Of a stretch of DNA of 28,029 nucleotides, positions 1 through 8,662 are shown piece after piece. The notes beneath the pieces were generated by a model, which worked only from the letters and a program-made list of their open reading frames with translations, searched no databases and was not told the DNA's origin. Both the position numbers and the translations under genes were made by a program. The DNA is from JBGPHT01 sp041484525 (lineage in GTDB: Bacteria; Acidobacteriota; Terriglobia; Bryobacterales; Bryobacteraceae), in assembly GCA_041484525.1 (NCBI GenBank), contig JBGPHT010000098.1:1-28029 (forward strand), given 5' to 3'. The first letter of the stretch is position 1; every line of letters begins with the position of its first letter.

Positions 1-219
1 ATGATGCAGCGACTGGTGCGTGCGCCGGACATTATCGGGAGCCATACGCGCAGCCATGGGTTCGACACTCTTGCGCTCCCCCGGAAGCAGCAGTCCGGCA
101 CAGTAAGCTTTCAACGGAGCGCCACGATCAGCGTGCCCCGCTTTTCCTGTGGGCCTGGTGCGAAACAATGTCCCATAAAAACATTCTACATCAGTTTTGT
201 TATTTCTAACACAGTAGTA
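1..219 (-). CDS. IS701-like transposase, N-terminal fragment (runs off window)
   Basis: Read on the minus strand, this frame encodes a stretch with HADRGAPLKAYCAGLLLPG followed by ERKSVEPMAAR and THQSLHH. I recognise this as the conserved N-terminal part of IS701-like DDE transposases (LLLPGERKSVEPMAAR, HQSLHHFV). The rest of the gene, including the catalytic DDE residues, lies beyond position 1. The frame opens after a stop at 220-222 and has no ATG. TTG at 166-168 is the only obvious in-frame start, and the residues before HADR do not match the family well, so the true 5' end may be degraded or frameshifted. The DNA upstream of the start (about 175-240) is AT-rich compared with the rest of the window, as expected near an element end. 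The family assignment is from memory of the motif; the start is uncertain. Confidence 0.72.
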
Positions 220-220
220 C

Positions 221-249
221 TAGTGTCGTGTCCACGAATTAGCTGGACA
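221..249 (+). repeat. Left arm of an inverted repeat pair (MITE-like)
   Basis: The 29-nt arm contains GTGTCC followed by an AT-rich centre and TGGACA. It matches the reverse complement of 530-558 at 24 of 29 positions by eye. Each arm is itself a palindrome, TGTCCA-N9-TGGACA. The arms lie about 338 bp apart (outer ends) and enclose a broken GxxExxY-type gene. This is consistent with a non-autonomous mobile element or with two element ends. No target-site duplication was identified. Confidence 0.55.
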
Positions 250-356
250 GATCGAATCCTGCGGTTTCCCCACAATCGGCGTCGATCAGCGTGGATCGGC
301 GGCTAATAATTTTGAGGGGTATTGGTTTAGAACGGCGCATCCAGTATGGGCCGCTG

Positions 357-515
357 ATGAACACCGATGAACGCGGATTCTTGGATTCGCTGACCGAACG
401 CGTGCTCGGCGCCGTCTTGAGGTCTCCAACATTCTGGGTGCCGGATTTATGGAAGCGTATCGTCCTCGGGTTTCAGATTCCCGAGCCGATTGAGGCGCCG
501 GCTGGGGCGGGGTAG
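357..515 (+). pseudogene. Frameshifted GxxExxY-family remnant
   Basis: From ATG 357 the frame reads MNTDERGFLDSLTERVLGAV. The frame one base back then continues as EVSNILGAGFMEA. Joined, these match the start of GxxExxY proteins (TERVIGAVFEVSNTLGAGFLEKVYE), a small family of unclear function common in mobile or accessory DNA. The switch is at about 416, where TT stands in place of the expected TTT, so a single missing T explains it. After FMEA the similarity fades and stops appear, whereas intact family members are about 120-130 aa. The fragment is therefore truncated as well as frameshifted. It lies wholly between the two inverted-repeat arms. Confidence 0.6.
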
Positions 516-529
516 GACACAACTTGGCT

Positions 530-558
530 TGTCCATCTATTTCCTGGACACTACACGA
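530..558 (-). repeat. Right arm of an inverted repeat pair (MITE-like)
   Basis: This is the partner of 221-249. On the minus strand it reads GTGTCC, then an AT-rich centre, then TGGACA, with TCGTGTA in front where the left arm has TAGTGTC. Together with the left arm it bounds a segment of about 338 bp. Its outer AGTGTCC is also found at 27894-27900, beside the IS4-like transposase end at the right edge of the window. A shared terminus type is possible but not demonstrated. Confidence 0.55.
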
Positions 559-740
559 GGTAGCCCCCCGGACGTAACCTAAAATCAGCCGGACGCACGA
601 TAGCGTGCAACTGAACCTCGGCATTCCGCACCAGATTGTACAAGCCTGTTCTATTCACAGAATTGTCACAGCGTAAATATCTGATTTTACTGAGGCAGAT
701 CTTCCGGCCCAGATGGCCTTCAGCATGCGATTCGCTCAGC

Positions 741-1490
741 ATGCTTCGGCTATTAGAGGACGACCAAAATCATAACCAGATAAGTGCCGCCGAATCCACA
801 AACGGCGAGTTTCATACGGAGGCGGCAGGTGAGGGTGCCCGCCTGACTGGGGAAAATCCTGGGGTTCCGAGCGAGGAGGACTTGGTTGCATCCGCACGTA
901 ACGGGGACGTGAAAGCATTCGGCGAATTGATTCAGCGGCACCGCAATGCGTGTCTGAAGCGGGCCATGCTGATGATCCGCAACCGCAGCGATGCGGAGGA
1001 CGAAGTACAGAACGCCTTTTGGAAGGCATTCCAGCGCCTGGAACAGTTCCGGGGCGAGGGAACTTTCGCGGCGTGGTTGAGCCGCATTGTCGAGAACCAG
1101 TGCCTGATGCGCATCCGGGAGGAGAGGAATTCGCGGTTCGTGTACCTGGACGAATCCACCGAATCCAATGTTCGCATCGAGCTGGTGGGCCAGATCGCAG
1201 ATCCGGAAGATCAACTCGGTCTGGACGAAGTGGTGAAACTTCTGCGAAGGGAGATTTCGCGGATTCCGCCACTGTTACGGAATGTGATGCTGCTGCGCGA
1301 CCTCGACCAGTTGCCGATGCCCGACGTGGCGGTTCGTTTGGGATTGTCGGTGCCGGCCGCGAAATCGAGGTTGATGCGCGCGCGGATGGAATTGCGCTCG
1401 CGAATCACCAAGCACTGCGGCCGTAAGGGCCCGGGCACATTGATGCAAATGGCCAGGTACTCACAAGCGGCCTATACGCGGGCTAGTTAA
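741..1490 (+). CDS. ECF-type RNA polymerase sigma factor
   Basis: A 249-aa protein with the two-domain layout of extracytoplasmic-function (sigma-70 group 4) sigma factors. Region 2 spans roughly residues 45-115, with GDVKAFGELIQRHRNACLKRA and RSDAEDEVQNAFWKAFQRL, which fits -10 recognition and core binding. Region 4 spans roughly residues 175-230, with the helix-turn-helix MPDVAVRLGLSVPAAKSRLMRARMEL. The N-terminal 40 residues are low in conservation. I chose ATG 741. The frame is open from 636, but the extra 35 residues look like untranslated sequence. No clear ribosome site precedes either start. It would redirect RNA polymerase to a stress or envelope regulon. No dedicated anti-sigma factor follows; the next gene is a histidine kinase 115 bp downstream. 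The C-terminus extends about 20 residues past region 4. Confidence 0.9.
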   Translation: MLRLLEDDQNHNQISAAESTNGEFHTEAAGEGARLTGENPGVPSEEDLVASARNGDVKAFGELIQRHRNACLKRAMLMIRNRSDAEDEVQNAFWKAFQRLEQFRGEGTFAAWLSRIVENQCLMRIREERNSRFVYLDESTESNVRIELVGQIADPEDQLGLDEVVKLLRREISRIPPLLRNVMLLRDLDQLPMPDVAVRLGLSVPAAKSRLMRARMELRSRITKHCGRKGPGTLMQMARYSQAAYTRAS

Positions 1491-1605
1491 TCGGGCAAAA
1501 ATTCGATGCGCAGCGGCCGGAATCGAGGTACACTACCAACGGCTTACTGTAGATGCGTGCCGGCAATCAGCGTTTCCGGCCCCGGGAAGGTACACATAAT
1601 CTCGA

Positions 1606-2859
1606 ATGGCGCCGACGCCTCACAACGCTGCGATTGCCCTGTTGTGCCACGCCAACGGAACTCTGATCGAAGTCTATTACGATGAATTGGGCCTGACTCC
1701 TCGTTTGGCCCCGGCCCGGGAGTTCGCCGCCATCCTGGTTGCCTCCAGCTTTCGCAAGGCGAACCGGTTCATGCGGACGGTGGCGGCGAGCCATTCCGCA
1801 TTGGACTGGGCGCTGGACGTGGCGCTGCCGAACGGCGCCGCCCCGCTGTTTTTCTCCGGCTGTATCACGAACCGCGGCATTGTGATCATCGGCACGAAAG
1901 AGCCTCTCTCCGCCACTGCCATTCCGGACGATCTGACGAGAATCGCGGATGAAAATCCGGACACGCTGGTGCCTGCGCTCAAGGAACTGAGTATCCGGAG
2001 AGACGCAAAAGCAAAGTCGGAGCGCGTCGTTCATGACCAGCTTTCGCGCTTGAACCACACTCTGGTTCGTCCGGAGGGGCCGGCGCGGAAGAGGGCCGCC
2101 AGCCTGGAGAAGGCTACTCCGGCGCACGTCCAGTTGATCGAGATTGCGGCGCACGATCTGCGCAACCCGATCAGCGGGATTCTGGCCGCCAGCCAGTATC
2201 TGATCGAAGATGCCGCCCGCCTGCTCGAAGAGCACCATTTGACTCTGCTCCACTCGATCGAGTCATCCAGCCGGCTGATGCTGCGGTTGATCGAAGACAT
2301 GTTGGAGATCCCCGCGATCGAGTCCGGAAAGCTGCGCATGGACTTCCAATCCACGGATGTCACCTGGCTGGTGGACCAAAGCGTGTCGATCGTTCGCCCG
2401 CTCGCGGAGCGCAAGAAAGTCCGGCTGGAGGTGACGGCGGAGGGGCCGACCCCATACCTGGATGTGGATCCCATCAAGATGAGCCAAGCCATCAACGGGC
2501 TGTTGACGAACGCGATCAAGAGTTCGCAGGCGGGCAGCAGAATCGAAGTTCACGTCGCAGTGCGGGGAGAGGATGCCGTCATCACGGTGCGCGACGAGGG
2601 CCCGGGGATTTCGGCGGACGATCTGAAATCGCTGTTCGACGGCTTTCAGAATGGGCTTTCGAAGCGCGGATTGACGGAGGCGCGGACGGCGCTTACGCTG
2701 GCTAACGTAAAGCGAATTGTCGAAGGGCATCACGGGGCGATCAGCGTGGAGAGCGATCTGGGGAAAGGGTCGACCTTTACGCTGGCGCTGCCGTTGTCGA
2801 GTGCTGGTCAGGCGGGACGGCATCGGCCGGCGCATAAGAAGTCGGCGCCGGCGGGGTAG
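1606..2859 (+). CDS. Sensor histidine kinase with PAS-like N-terminal domain
   Basis: A 417-aa protein. Residues 1-125 form a divergent sensor region, possibly PAS-like, with no signal peptide or membrane segment, so it is probably cytoplasmic. Residues 175-245 are a HisKA dimerisation domain with phospho-acceptor H183 in AAHDLRNPISGI. Residues 290-400 are the HATPase_c domain: N-box NGLLTNAIKSS, G1 box DEGPGIS (330-336), and C-terminal GHHGAISVESDLGKGSTFTLALP. The G2 region is atypical (TALTLANVKRIVEG in place of GTGLGL), so nucleotide handling may differ. No cognate response regulator is adjacent. The tail after residue 400 is short and basic. The stop lies inside a short repeat shared with 21089-21137. 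Kinase function is confident; the signal is unknown. Confidence 0.88.
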   Translation: MAPTPHNAAIALLCHANGTLIEVYYDELGLTPRLAPAREFAAILVASSFRKANRFMRTVAASHSALDWALDVALPNGAAPLFFSGCITNRGIVIIGTKEPLSATAIPDDLTRIADENPDTLVPALKELSIRRDAKAKSERVVHDQLSRLNHTLVRPEGPARKRAASLEKATPAHVQLIEIAAHDLRNPISGILAASQYLIEDAARLLEEHHLTLLHSIESSSRLMLRLIEDMLEIPAIESGKLRMDFQSTDVTWLVDQSVSIVRPLAERKKVRLEVTAEGPTPYLDVDPIKMSQAINGLLTNAIKSSQAGSRIEVHVAVRGEDAVITVRDEGPGISADDLKSLFDGFQNGLSKRGLTEARTALTLANVKRIVEGHHGAISVESDLGKGSTFTLALPLSSAGQAGRHRPAHKKSAPAG

Positions 2860-2897
2860 GTCGCCGGCTGTCGACCGTCCGGAGCATCCCCGGATTC
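2853..2897 (+). repeat. Dispersed repeat, copy 1
   Basis: The segment ends in CCGGAGCATCCCCGGATTC (2879-2897), identical to 21119-21137. Upstream similarity (GGGGTAGGT...CTGTCG) extends with gaps to about 45 bp. This copy overlaps the histidine kinase stop codon and fills the gap before the converging gene that ends at 2900. Confidence 0.6.
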
Positions 2898-2899
2898 GT

Positions 2900-3466
2900 T
2901 CACTGATGCGATGCTGCGGGGACGGCCCCGGGTTGGGGAGCATTCGCCTCGGCCACTGGGCCATGCAGCAACACGGGAGATGACTTCGGAGTGGGCTTCG
3001 GCTTCTCCTCTTTGTCGTCTTTACCTCGGTTGCCGTCTTTGCCCTCCGGCAGCGGGACCACCTGGCCGTCCATCTTTGCACCCTCTCCGTGATCCCACCA
3101 AACCGTCGACTCGACGGCGTAGGTGCTGATCATGTCCATCAGGATGCGCACGCGGCGCGCCTCGTCCGGGTCGAAGCGCCGTCCCTCGCCGTGGAAGTTC
3201 ATGGTCGCGGCATCGGTGTGGATCGTGTAGTTCTCTTTCCCCGACGGCTGAAAGACGCCGCCGGTGATGTCCCCTACGGAAACCACCCAGGTAAGCTCGG
3301 CGCTCACCGGGTTCCAGGTCACCGCCTCCAGACGGCGTACCAGGCCCGTGGCGACCGGCGGTTGCGGTTCGGCGGGCTTGACGGCCGGTGGGCGTGGACT
3401 TCCGCTGCCGTCTTGCGCGCACCCGATACCGGAGAACACGATCAGCGCGATCAGGGAACTTTTCAT
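2900..3466 (-). CDS. Small exported protein, possible lipoprotein, function unknown
   Basis: A 188-aa protein starting MKSSLIALIVFSGIGCAQDG, a short signal peptide with a Cys at residue 16. The residues before it (SGIG) are only a loose lipobox, so lipoprotein status is tentative. The mature part has a Pro-rich spacer, then a compact region (about residues 40-140, TWNPVSAELTWVVSVGDITG, MNFHGEGRRFDPDEARRV). It ends in a charged, low-complexity tail (GKDGNRGKDDKEEKPKP). I do not recognise the family. The start is decided by a strong ribosome site, GGGGGAGG, at 3473-3480. A longer reading from 3577 adds no signal peptide and is rejected. It converges with the histidine kinase on the left and diverges from the hybrid kinase on the right. 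Confidence 0.72.
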   Translation of the reverse strand: MKSSLIALIVFSGIGCAQDGSGSPRPPAVKPAEPQPPVATGLVRRLEAVTWNPVSAELTWVVSVGDITGGVFQPSGKENYTIHTDAATMNFHGEGRRFDPDEARRVRILMDMISTYAVESTVWWDHGEGAKMDGQVVPLPEGKDGNRGKDDKEEKPKPTPKSSPVLLHGPVAEANAPQPGAVPAASHQ

Positions 3467-3472
3467 GACTAT

Positions 3473-3480
3473 CCTCCCCC
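3473..3480 (-). promoter_or_regulatory. Strong Shine-Dalgarno for the small exported protein
   Basis: On the minus strand GGGGGAGG lies 6 bases before ATG 3466-3464. It settles the start in favour of the signal-peptide-bearing form. Confidence 0.7.
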
Positions 3481-3686
3481 TCACTGAGGCGGATGGGGAG
3501 AGATTTGAGCGTGATGCAAATGTTAGGGATTCGGACAAGAGGTCGATTTTTTTACATCCGATGCCGGGCAACCGCATCAGTCAGTCAAGCGCCGGGCTGA
3601 TGCCTCATGCAGGCTCCTTGTGTGTTCGTCTCCTTGGAGCATCGGTCCGGCGCACTCTCGGGAAGAACCCTGAAAGGCACGTAGGG

Positions 3687-6173
3687 ATGCCGAATGTCAG
3701 CCAGACCGAGGAGGATTTAGAGGTCAATGAGAGTGGCGCCGAAACGCGAAGCGTCCTGCAGATCGCGAGAAAAGTAGCGGCCACGATCGGTATCGATTTC
3801 TTCCGCGCCATCGCCAAACATCTGGCCGCGGCGCTGGCCGCTGATGGCGTGCTGATCGGCGAGTTCGTGGGCGGACAGGCGGAGCGCGTCCGAACCCTGG
3901 CGGCATGTTTGGATGGGGAGCCCGCCAGCTTCGAGTACGAGTTGGCAGGTAGCGCCTCCGCCCAGTTGGCTCTCGGAAAGCCTTGTCTATGCCGGTCCGG
4001 CGTACAGACCCGGTTCCCTTCCGACACCTTGCTCCCGCAAGCGCGCGCGCAGGCTTGTATCGCCGTACCGCTCCTGAATCCCAAGGAGCAGGCCCTGGGG
4101 CTGATCATGGCGCTCTATCGCCGGCCCGTTACCAGCCTGCGCGTTCCGAAAGCGATGCTCGATATCTTTGCGGCGCGCACCGCGGCGGAGCTTAGCCGAA
4201 AACAGGAGGAGGACCTGCTTCGCGAGAGCGAACAGCGCTACCGCGCCTTCATTGCGCGCAACGCGGATGCCATGTGGCGGATCGAACTCGAACAGCCGGT
4301 CCCCATCGATCTTCCCGAGGAGGAGCAACTCGAGCGCATTTACCGTTACGGATATCTGGCGGAGTGCAACGATACCCTGGCCCAATTGCTGGGGCGCGAG
4401 AAAGCGGAACAGTTGATCGGCAGCCGCGTGGAGGAGGTGGCTCCGCTGTCGAATCCGAGTATCCGCGATGCCAATCTCCGCGCCATTCGCGCGGGTTACA
4501 AGCCGACCAATGTCGAGATGAACCGGATCGACGGGCATGGCAATCGCAGACACATGGTGCGCAGCGTGTGGGGCATTGTCGAGGACGGAAAGCTGGAGCG
4601 CATCTGGGGCACCAACCGCGACATCACCGAACTCAAGCAATCCGAGCTGGCGCTGGATGCTTCCGAACAGCGCATGGCGCACCTGCTCGAAACCGTGCAC
4701 CTGGTGGTGGTGATGCTGGCTCCGGACGGGGCGATCGCGTTCTGCAACAACTATCTCTACCGGCTGACCGGCTGGCAGCCCAACGAATTACTGGGCGAGG
4801 ATTGGCTGGCGCGCATGATCCCCGCCGAGGAACGCAGCAAGCTGCAGGCGGCATTCGCGGGCGGCATGGTGGAGGCGGACGTCCCCATTCACTTCGAGAG
4901 CACGCTGCTGGGGCCGGGAGGCCGCCGCTGGCAATTCGCCTGGGACAGCACGATCCTGCGCGACATGGAAGGGAAGGTTGCGGCCTGGGCGAACATCGGC
5001 CGCGACATCACGGAATACAAGGCGCTCGAGGAGCAATTCCGCCAGGCGCAGAAACTCGCCAGCATCGGAAAGCTGGCGGGCGGCGTGGCGCATGACTTCA
5101 ATAACCTGCTGACGGTGATCATGGGTTACAGCGTGGCGCTGATCGAGAAGCGGAATCCGTCGGATCCCACCTATGCGGCGCTGGCGGAAATCCGGAAGGC
5201 GGCCGAGAAGGGCGCCGATCTCACGCATCGGCTGCTGGCATTCAGCCGGCGGCAGGTGCTCTGTCCCGCGGTGATCGACCTGAACGGATTGGTGGTGGAT
5301 GCGGATCGCCTGCTGCTGCGGCTGATTGGCGAAGACGTTCGACTGGCGACGAAGCTGGACCCCGACCTGGGGCTGGTGCGCGTGGACGCCGGCTATTTCC
5401 AGCAAGTGCTGGTCAATGTTGCGGTGAACGCCCGCGATGCCATGCCGCACGGCGGGAGCCTGACCATTGCCACCTCGAACGTGGAGGTGGAAGCCGGCAG
5501 TCCAGACTCACCCGGCGTCGCACCCGGAGAGTACGTGCAGCTCCTGATTTCGGATACGGGCATCGGAATGAACGAAGAAGTGCGCAGCCATCTTTTCGAG
5601 CCGTTCTTCACTACCAAGGAACTGGGGCAGGGAACGGGCCTCGGCCTTTCGACGGTCTACGGAATCGTGCGGCAAAGCGGCGGTCAGATCTCGGTTGAGA
5701 CGGAGCCGGGCAAGGGTACCAGCATCCGCATCCTGCTGCCGCGAGTGCAACCGGAGGCTGCTCCGGCGAGGCCGTCAACCGTGGAGACGGTGACTCCGAA
5801 CGGAACGGAAACCATTCTGCTGGTGGAAGACCAGGAGGCCGTCCGCCAGCTCACGGCGAAGATTCTCGGCGACCTTCATTACACGGTATTGGAAGCGGAG
5901 AACGCCGCGCGGGCGCTCGAACTGGCGCAGGACGGAGGCCGCGCGATCCACTTGCTGTTGACGGACGTCGTCATGCCGGGCACGACCGGGTGCGAGCTGG
6001 CGGATCGCGTACGGGCCTCGCAGGGCGGGATCAAAGTGCTGTTCATGTCCGGCTACACGGATGCGTCGAGCATCACGGAGAGGATCAGGGTGCCTGGATT
6101 CGGCTATCTCGACAAGCCGTTCACTCCGCAGACGCTCGCGGTAAAGGTGCGGGAGATTTTAGACCAGCGCTGA
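3687..6173 (+). CDS. GAF-PAS-PAS hybrid sensor histidine kinase with receiver domain
   Basis: An 828-aa cytoplasmic kinase with no membrane segments. In order: a GAF domain (about residues 20-170), PAS 1 (about 179-320, ending in the PAC-like GTNRDITELKQ), PAS 2 (about 324-450, ending in NIGRDITEYK), HisKA with H469 in AGGVAHDFNNLL, and HATPase_c. The ATPase boxes are VLVNVAVNARDAM at 574, DTGIGMN at 622 and GTGLGLSTVYGIV at 649. A C-terminal receiver (707-825) has phospho-acceptor D760 in LLLTDVVMPG. The HDFNN form of the H-box is typical of the HisKA class paired with C-terminal receivers. I chose ATG 3687, preceded by AAAGG. The frame is open back to 3264, but that part overlaps the opposing gene and has no domain character. 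The output partner is not in the window. It may pair with a phosphotransfer protein elsewhere. Confidence 0.93.
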   Translation: MPNVSQTEEDLEVNESGAETRSVLQIARKVAATIGIDFFRAIAKHLAAALAADGVLIGEFVGGQAERVRTLAACLDGEPASFEYELAGSASAQLALGKPCLCRSGVQTRFPSDTLLPQARAQACIAVPLLNPKEQALGLIMALYRRPVTSLRVPKAMLDIFAARTAAELSRKQEEDLLRESEQRYRAFIARNADAMWRIELEQPVPIDLPEEEQLERIYRYGYLAECNDTLAQLLGREKAEQLIGSRVEEVAPLSNPSIRDANLRAIRAGYKPTNVEMNRIDGHGNRRHMVRSVWGIVEDGKLERIWGTNRDITELKQSELALDASEQRMAHLLETVHLVVVMLAPDGAIAFCNNYLYRLTGWQPNELLGEDWLARMIPAEERSKLQAAFAGGMVEADVPIHFESTLLGPGGRRWQFAWDSTILRDMEGKVAAWANIGRDITEYKALEEQFRQAQKLASIGKLAGGVAHDFNNLLTVIMGYSVALIEKRNPSDPTYAALAEIRKAAEKGADLTHRLLAFSRRQVLCPAVIDLNGLVVDADRLLLRLIGEDVRLATKLDPDLGLVRVDAGYFQQVLVNVAVNARDAMPHGGSLTIATSNVEVEAGSPDSPGVAPGEYVQLLISDTGIGMNEEVRSHLFEPFFTTKELGQGTGLGLSTVYGIVRQSGGQISVETEPGKGTSIRILLPRVQPEAAPARPSTVETVTPNGTETILLVEDQEAVRQLTAKILGDLHYTVLEAENAARALELAQDGGRAIHLLLTDVVMPGTTGCELADRVRASQGGIKVLFMSGYTDASSITERIRVPGFGYLDKPFTPQTLAVKVREILDQR

Positions 6174-6205
6174 GCTGACCCGAATCCGGTACAGTATCGA
6201 GATAG

Positions 6206-8626
6206 ATGATTCGGCGGCCGGTTGTGGTGCTGTGGCTCATCGCTGCGTCCCAATGGGTGGCGGCGCAGACCCCCTCTGCCCCGCAATCGGAACTGGACCG
6301 CGTCGGCGCGCTGCGGCTGGATGCGGGGTTGGCTTACCAGAGGTGGCTGGCCGTTGCGTCCGAGGTAGCGATCGAGCGGATGAGGGTGACGGATCCCTGC
6401 TCGCCGCGGATTCGATCTGGCATACAGCGCGCCTCCGCTGCCGAGGTGGAATTCTATGACGCGCAACGCCGGTATGTCCAGGTGTGGAGCGGGTATGCGC
6501 GTGAGCAAATTTCTTCCGAGCGAACAAGCAGTGAACGTGCGGCGCTGAAGGCCGAGGCCGAGCGCGAGCTTCGCGGTCTCGAAGACCTATTGAACGGACT
6601 GGCGCAGCCCTCTGCGGCAGTGGACAAGAGGGGGACGGACAAGCGAAAGCTCGATCTGGAAGCTCGAATCAGCAGCGTGCGGGTGGAGCTGGATTCGCTA
6701 GCCGGACCTGGCGCGGGAGGCGACGAGTTTGTGCTTCAACTGCAGAAGGTCGAGGTACAGATCATCGACCAGCACGGATACTGGCTTGCGTATTACGAGT
6801 CAGCCGAGCGGGCCTACGCGATCAGGTGCCCGTCATCGTCGACGTCCGTGCGGACCAGCTCGCCGGGGTTCCACCTTCCCGGCTTCGGTCCCCCGATTAA
6901 TAAGGTTCCCGGAGGCGCCGTAACGCCACCGGAGCCGCCGGGCGCTCCGGCCACGCCGCGCGAGGTTCGGCGGTATCCGACGATCGAGGCGCCCCCGCGC
7001 ATCGCTCCGGCGATTGAGTTTTCGGTGCAGGTCTCGCTGACGGTCGACCAGCAAACTCCCGAAGTCACGGTGTCCGAAACAGGCAAAGGCACTACCAAAG
7101 GTTTGGGCGGCCTGTTGAGGATGACGCTGCCGTGCGTCCCGGAGTGCGCCATCGAAGTGGTGCTGAACGCGCCGGGCTTCGACATCGTATCGGGCTCCAA
7201 CACGGCACAGATTCAAATGAACGCGGGGCGCAGTTCCACGGTGGCGCGCTTCAAACTGAAATCCATGTCCGAGGCGCCTGCGGGTCCTTCGCGGATCTCG
7301 GCCACGTACTGGTATGGCGGCACGTACCTGGCGCGGGCGGTGCGCGGCATCGTGGTTGCGGCGCCGGCCGCGGAAACTCCGCCGGCAGTCGCGCGCGCCG
7401 CGGGCGTCGCACCGGGTGGCGCGGCGATGGGCGCGTCCGCGCCGATGGCCGCCAGTATCCTCGACCCACCGCCCATCCGTGCCACAGTGATACCGCGGAC
7501 TGTCGCCGCGCCCGATCTTACGATCCGGTGGGAGGAGTCGCAGGTTGGCGATCGGACGTCCTGCCAGGTAACAGTGGCGGCTCCCCGGCTGGGCCCGACG
7601 CTTTCGGAAGCTTGCCGGCCGGGCCGGGAACTCGCCGGGCTGGTGAGCATGCGATATGGCCGGCTGCTGGAGATTCGCGGCGCGCGTCCGGTGGGCGCCG
7701 GAGGCATGGCCGCCGATGTCCGCACGGCTGAATTGGATGAGATCAAGGGCTTCGGCCAGGAGTTGTACGCGCAAATGCCGGCACTCGTCCGCGACACATT
7801 TTGGAAGCTCGTCGACGACGAGCAGACCGTCCCCGACTTCCATTTCCGCTCCATCCAGATTTACACCAACGATTTCGTTCTGCCGTGGGAGCTGCTGGTG
7901 CCGGTGCGGCGGCGCGAGCCGTTTCGCGGGTTCCTCGGCACCGAATTCCAGATCGCCCGCTGGCACATCGACGATCACGTGGAGGACGCCCCGCCTCTCA
8001 GCGTTTTCCTCCGGACGCTCGCCGCCATCGCGCCCCGCTATGAAGGGGGCAAGTTCCTTGCCAACCAGAAACGCGAAATGGACTTCATCAAGCAGATGCC
8101 TGGGTTTCGTGAGGTTCGCGGAACGCTGCGCGATGTCGGCGCCCTGCTCGACCATCCGCCGGAGGGCATGGTGCATTTTGCCGGCCACGGCCAGGCGGAA
8201 CAGCAAGCAGGCGAACTCTACAAGTACCGCATCCAGCTTGAGGATTCGACCATCGACCCCACCGGCTGGCGCGCCCACTCTTCCAGCGCCGGTCCGCATC
8301 CGCTGTATTTCTTCAACGCCTGCGATACGGGCAAGGGAGCAAGGCCGGCCGGCTTCCTGGATGGGTGGGCCGGCGCCATTCTGCAATCCGGCGCCAGCGG
8401 TTTTATTGGCGGCCTCTGGCCTCTCTCGGATTCCGGCGCGGCCGATTTCTCGCGTCTCTTTTATGGCGAGTTGCGCGACGCGCTGGCGCAAAAGGAGCCG
8501 GGGCTTGTCTCGGAGATGCTGCGGAAGGCGCGCCGCCGGTTCCTGGAGACGGGCGATCCCACTTTCATGGCCTACGCTTTCTACGGCGACACGCGGCTTC
8601 GCATCGTCGGGCCCAGCGTGCGATGA
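6206..8626 (+). CDS. Exported CHAT-domain (caspase-like) protein
   Basis: An 806-aa protein. Residues 1-20 are a signal peptide (VVVLWLIAASQWVAAQ). Residues 25-210 are charged and probably helical or coiled. Residues 215-275 are Pro/Gly-rich. Residues 280-390 look like a beta-sandwich (SVQVSLTVDQQTPEVTV, ending RISATYWYGGTYLARAV). Residues 390-450 are an Ala/Pro linker. The C-terminal 270 residues form a CHAT domain with the expected dyad: H661 in MVHFAGHGQ and C706 in YFFNACDTGKG, followed by GFIGGLWPLSDSGAADF. CHAT proteins are caspase-clan cysteine peptidases. Most bacterial ones are cytoplasmic, so the signal peptide is notable. It starts 32 bp after the hybrid kinase on the same strand and may be co-transcribed. 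It lies 13 kb from the csm genes, so no Craspase-type partnership is implied. The substrate is unknown. Confidence 0.85.
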   Translation: MIRRPVVVLWLIAASQWVAAQTPSAPQSELDRVGALRLDAGLAYQRWLAVASEVAIERMRVTDPCSPRIRSGIQRASAAEVEFYDAQRRYVQVWSGYAREQISSERTSSERAALKAEAERELRGLEDLLNGLAQPSAAVDKRGTDKRKLDLEARISSVRVELDSLAGPGAGGDEFVLQLQKVEVQIIDQHGYWLAYYESAERAYAIRCPSSSTSVRTSSPGFHLPGFGPPINKVPGGAVTPPEPPGAPATPREVRRYPTIEAPPRIAPAIEFSVQVSLTVDQQTPEVTVSETGKGTTKGLGGLLRMTLPCVPECAIEVVLNAPGFDIVSGSNTAQIQMNAGRSSTVARFKLKSMSEAPAGPSRISATYWYGGTYLARAVRGIVVAAPAAETPPAVARAAGVAPGGAAMGASAPMAASILDPPPIRATVIPRTVAAPDLTIRWEESQVGDRTSCQVTVAAPRLGPTLSEACRPGRELAGLVSMRYGRLLEIRGARPVGAGGMAADVRTAELDEIKGFGQELYAQMPALVRDTFWKLVDDEQTVPDFHFRSIQIYTNDFVLPWELLVPVRRREPFRGFLGTEFQIARWHIDDHVEDAPPLSVFLRTLAAIAPRYEGGKFLANQKREMDFIKQMPGFREVRGTLRDVGALLDHPPEGMVHFAGHGQAEQQAGELYKYRIQLEDSTIDPTGWRAHSSSAGPHPLYFFNACDTGKGARPAGFLDGWAGAILQSGASGFIGGLWPLSDSGAADFSRLFYGELRDALAQKEPGLVSEMLRKARRRFLETGDPTFMAYAFYGDTRLRIVGPSVR

Positions 8627-8650
8627 GCCACGGGCTACAATGGGCGCAAA

Positions 8651-8656
8651 GAGGAG
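8651..8656 (+). promoter_or_regulatory. Shine-Dalgarno supporting a TTG start
   Basis: GAGGAG lies 6 bases before TTG 8663. It supports the non-ATG start of the DUF6526-like gene, for which no upstream ATG is in frame. Confidence 0.6.
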
Positions 8657-8662
8657 CGCGCA

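Noticed and set aside
1..306. Plus-strand ORF at the left edge
   Set aside because: The minus strand here carries clear IS701-like transposase motifs; the plus-strand translation has none.
663..690. TTGTCA with a TTTTAC-like -10 as a promoter for the sigma factor
   Set aside because: The match at the -10 is poor and acidobacterial promoter consensus is uncertain, so it was not called.
3264..3686. Upstream extension of the hybrid kinase to 3264
   Set aside because: It overlaps the opposing exported-protein gene, which has its own strong ribosome site, and it shows no domain.
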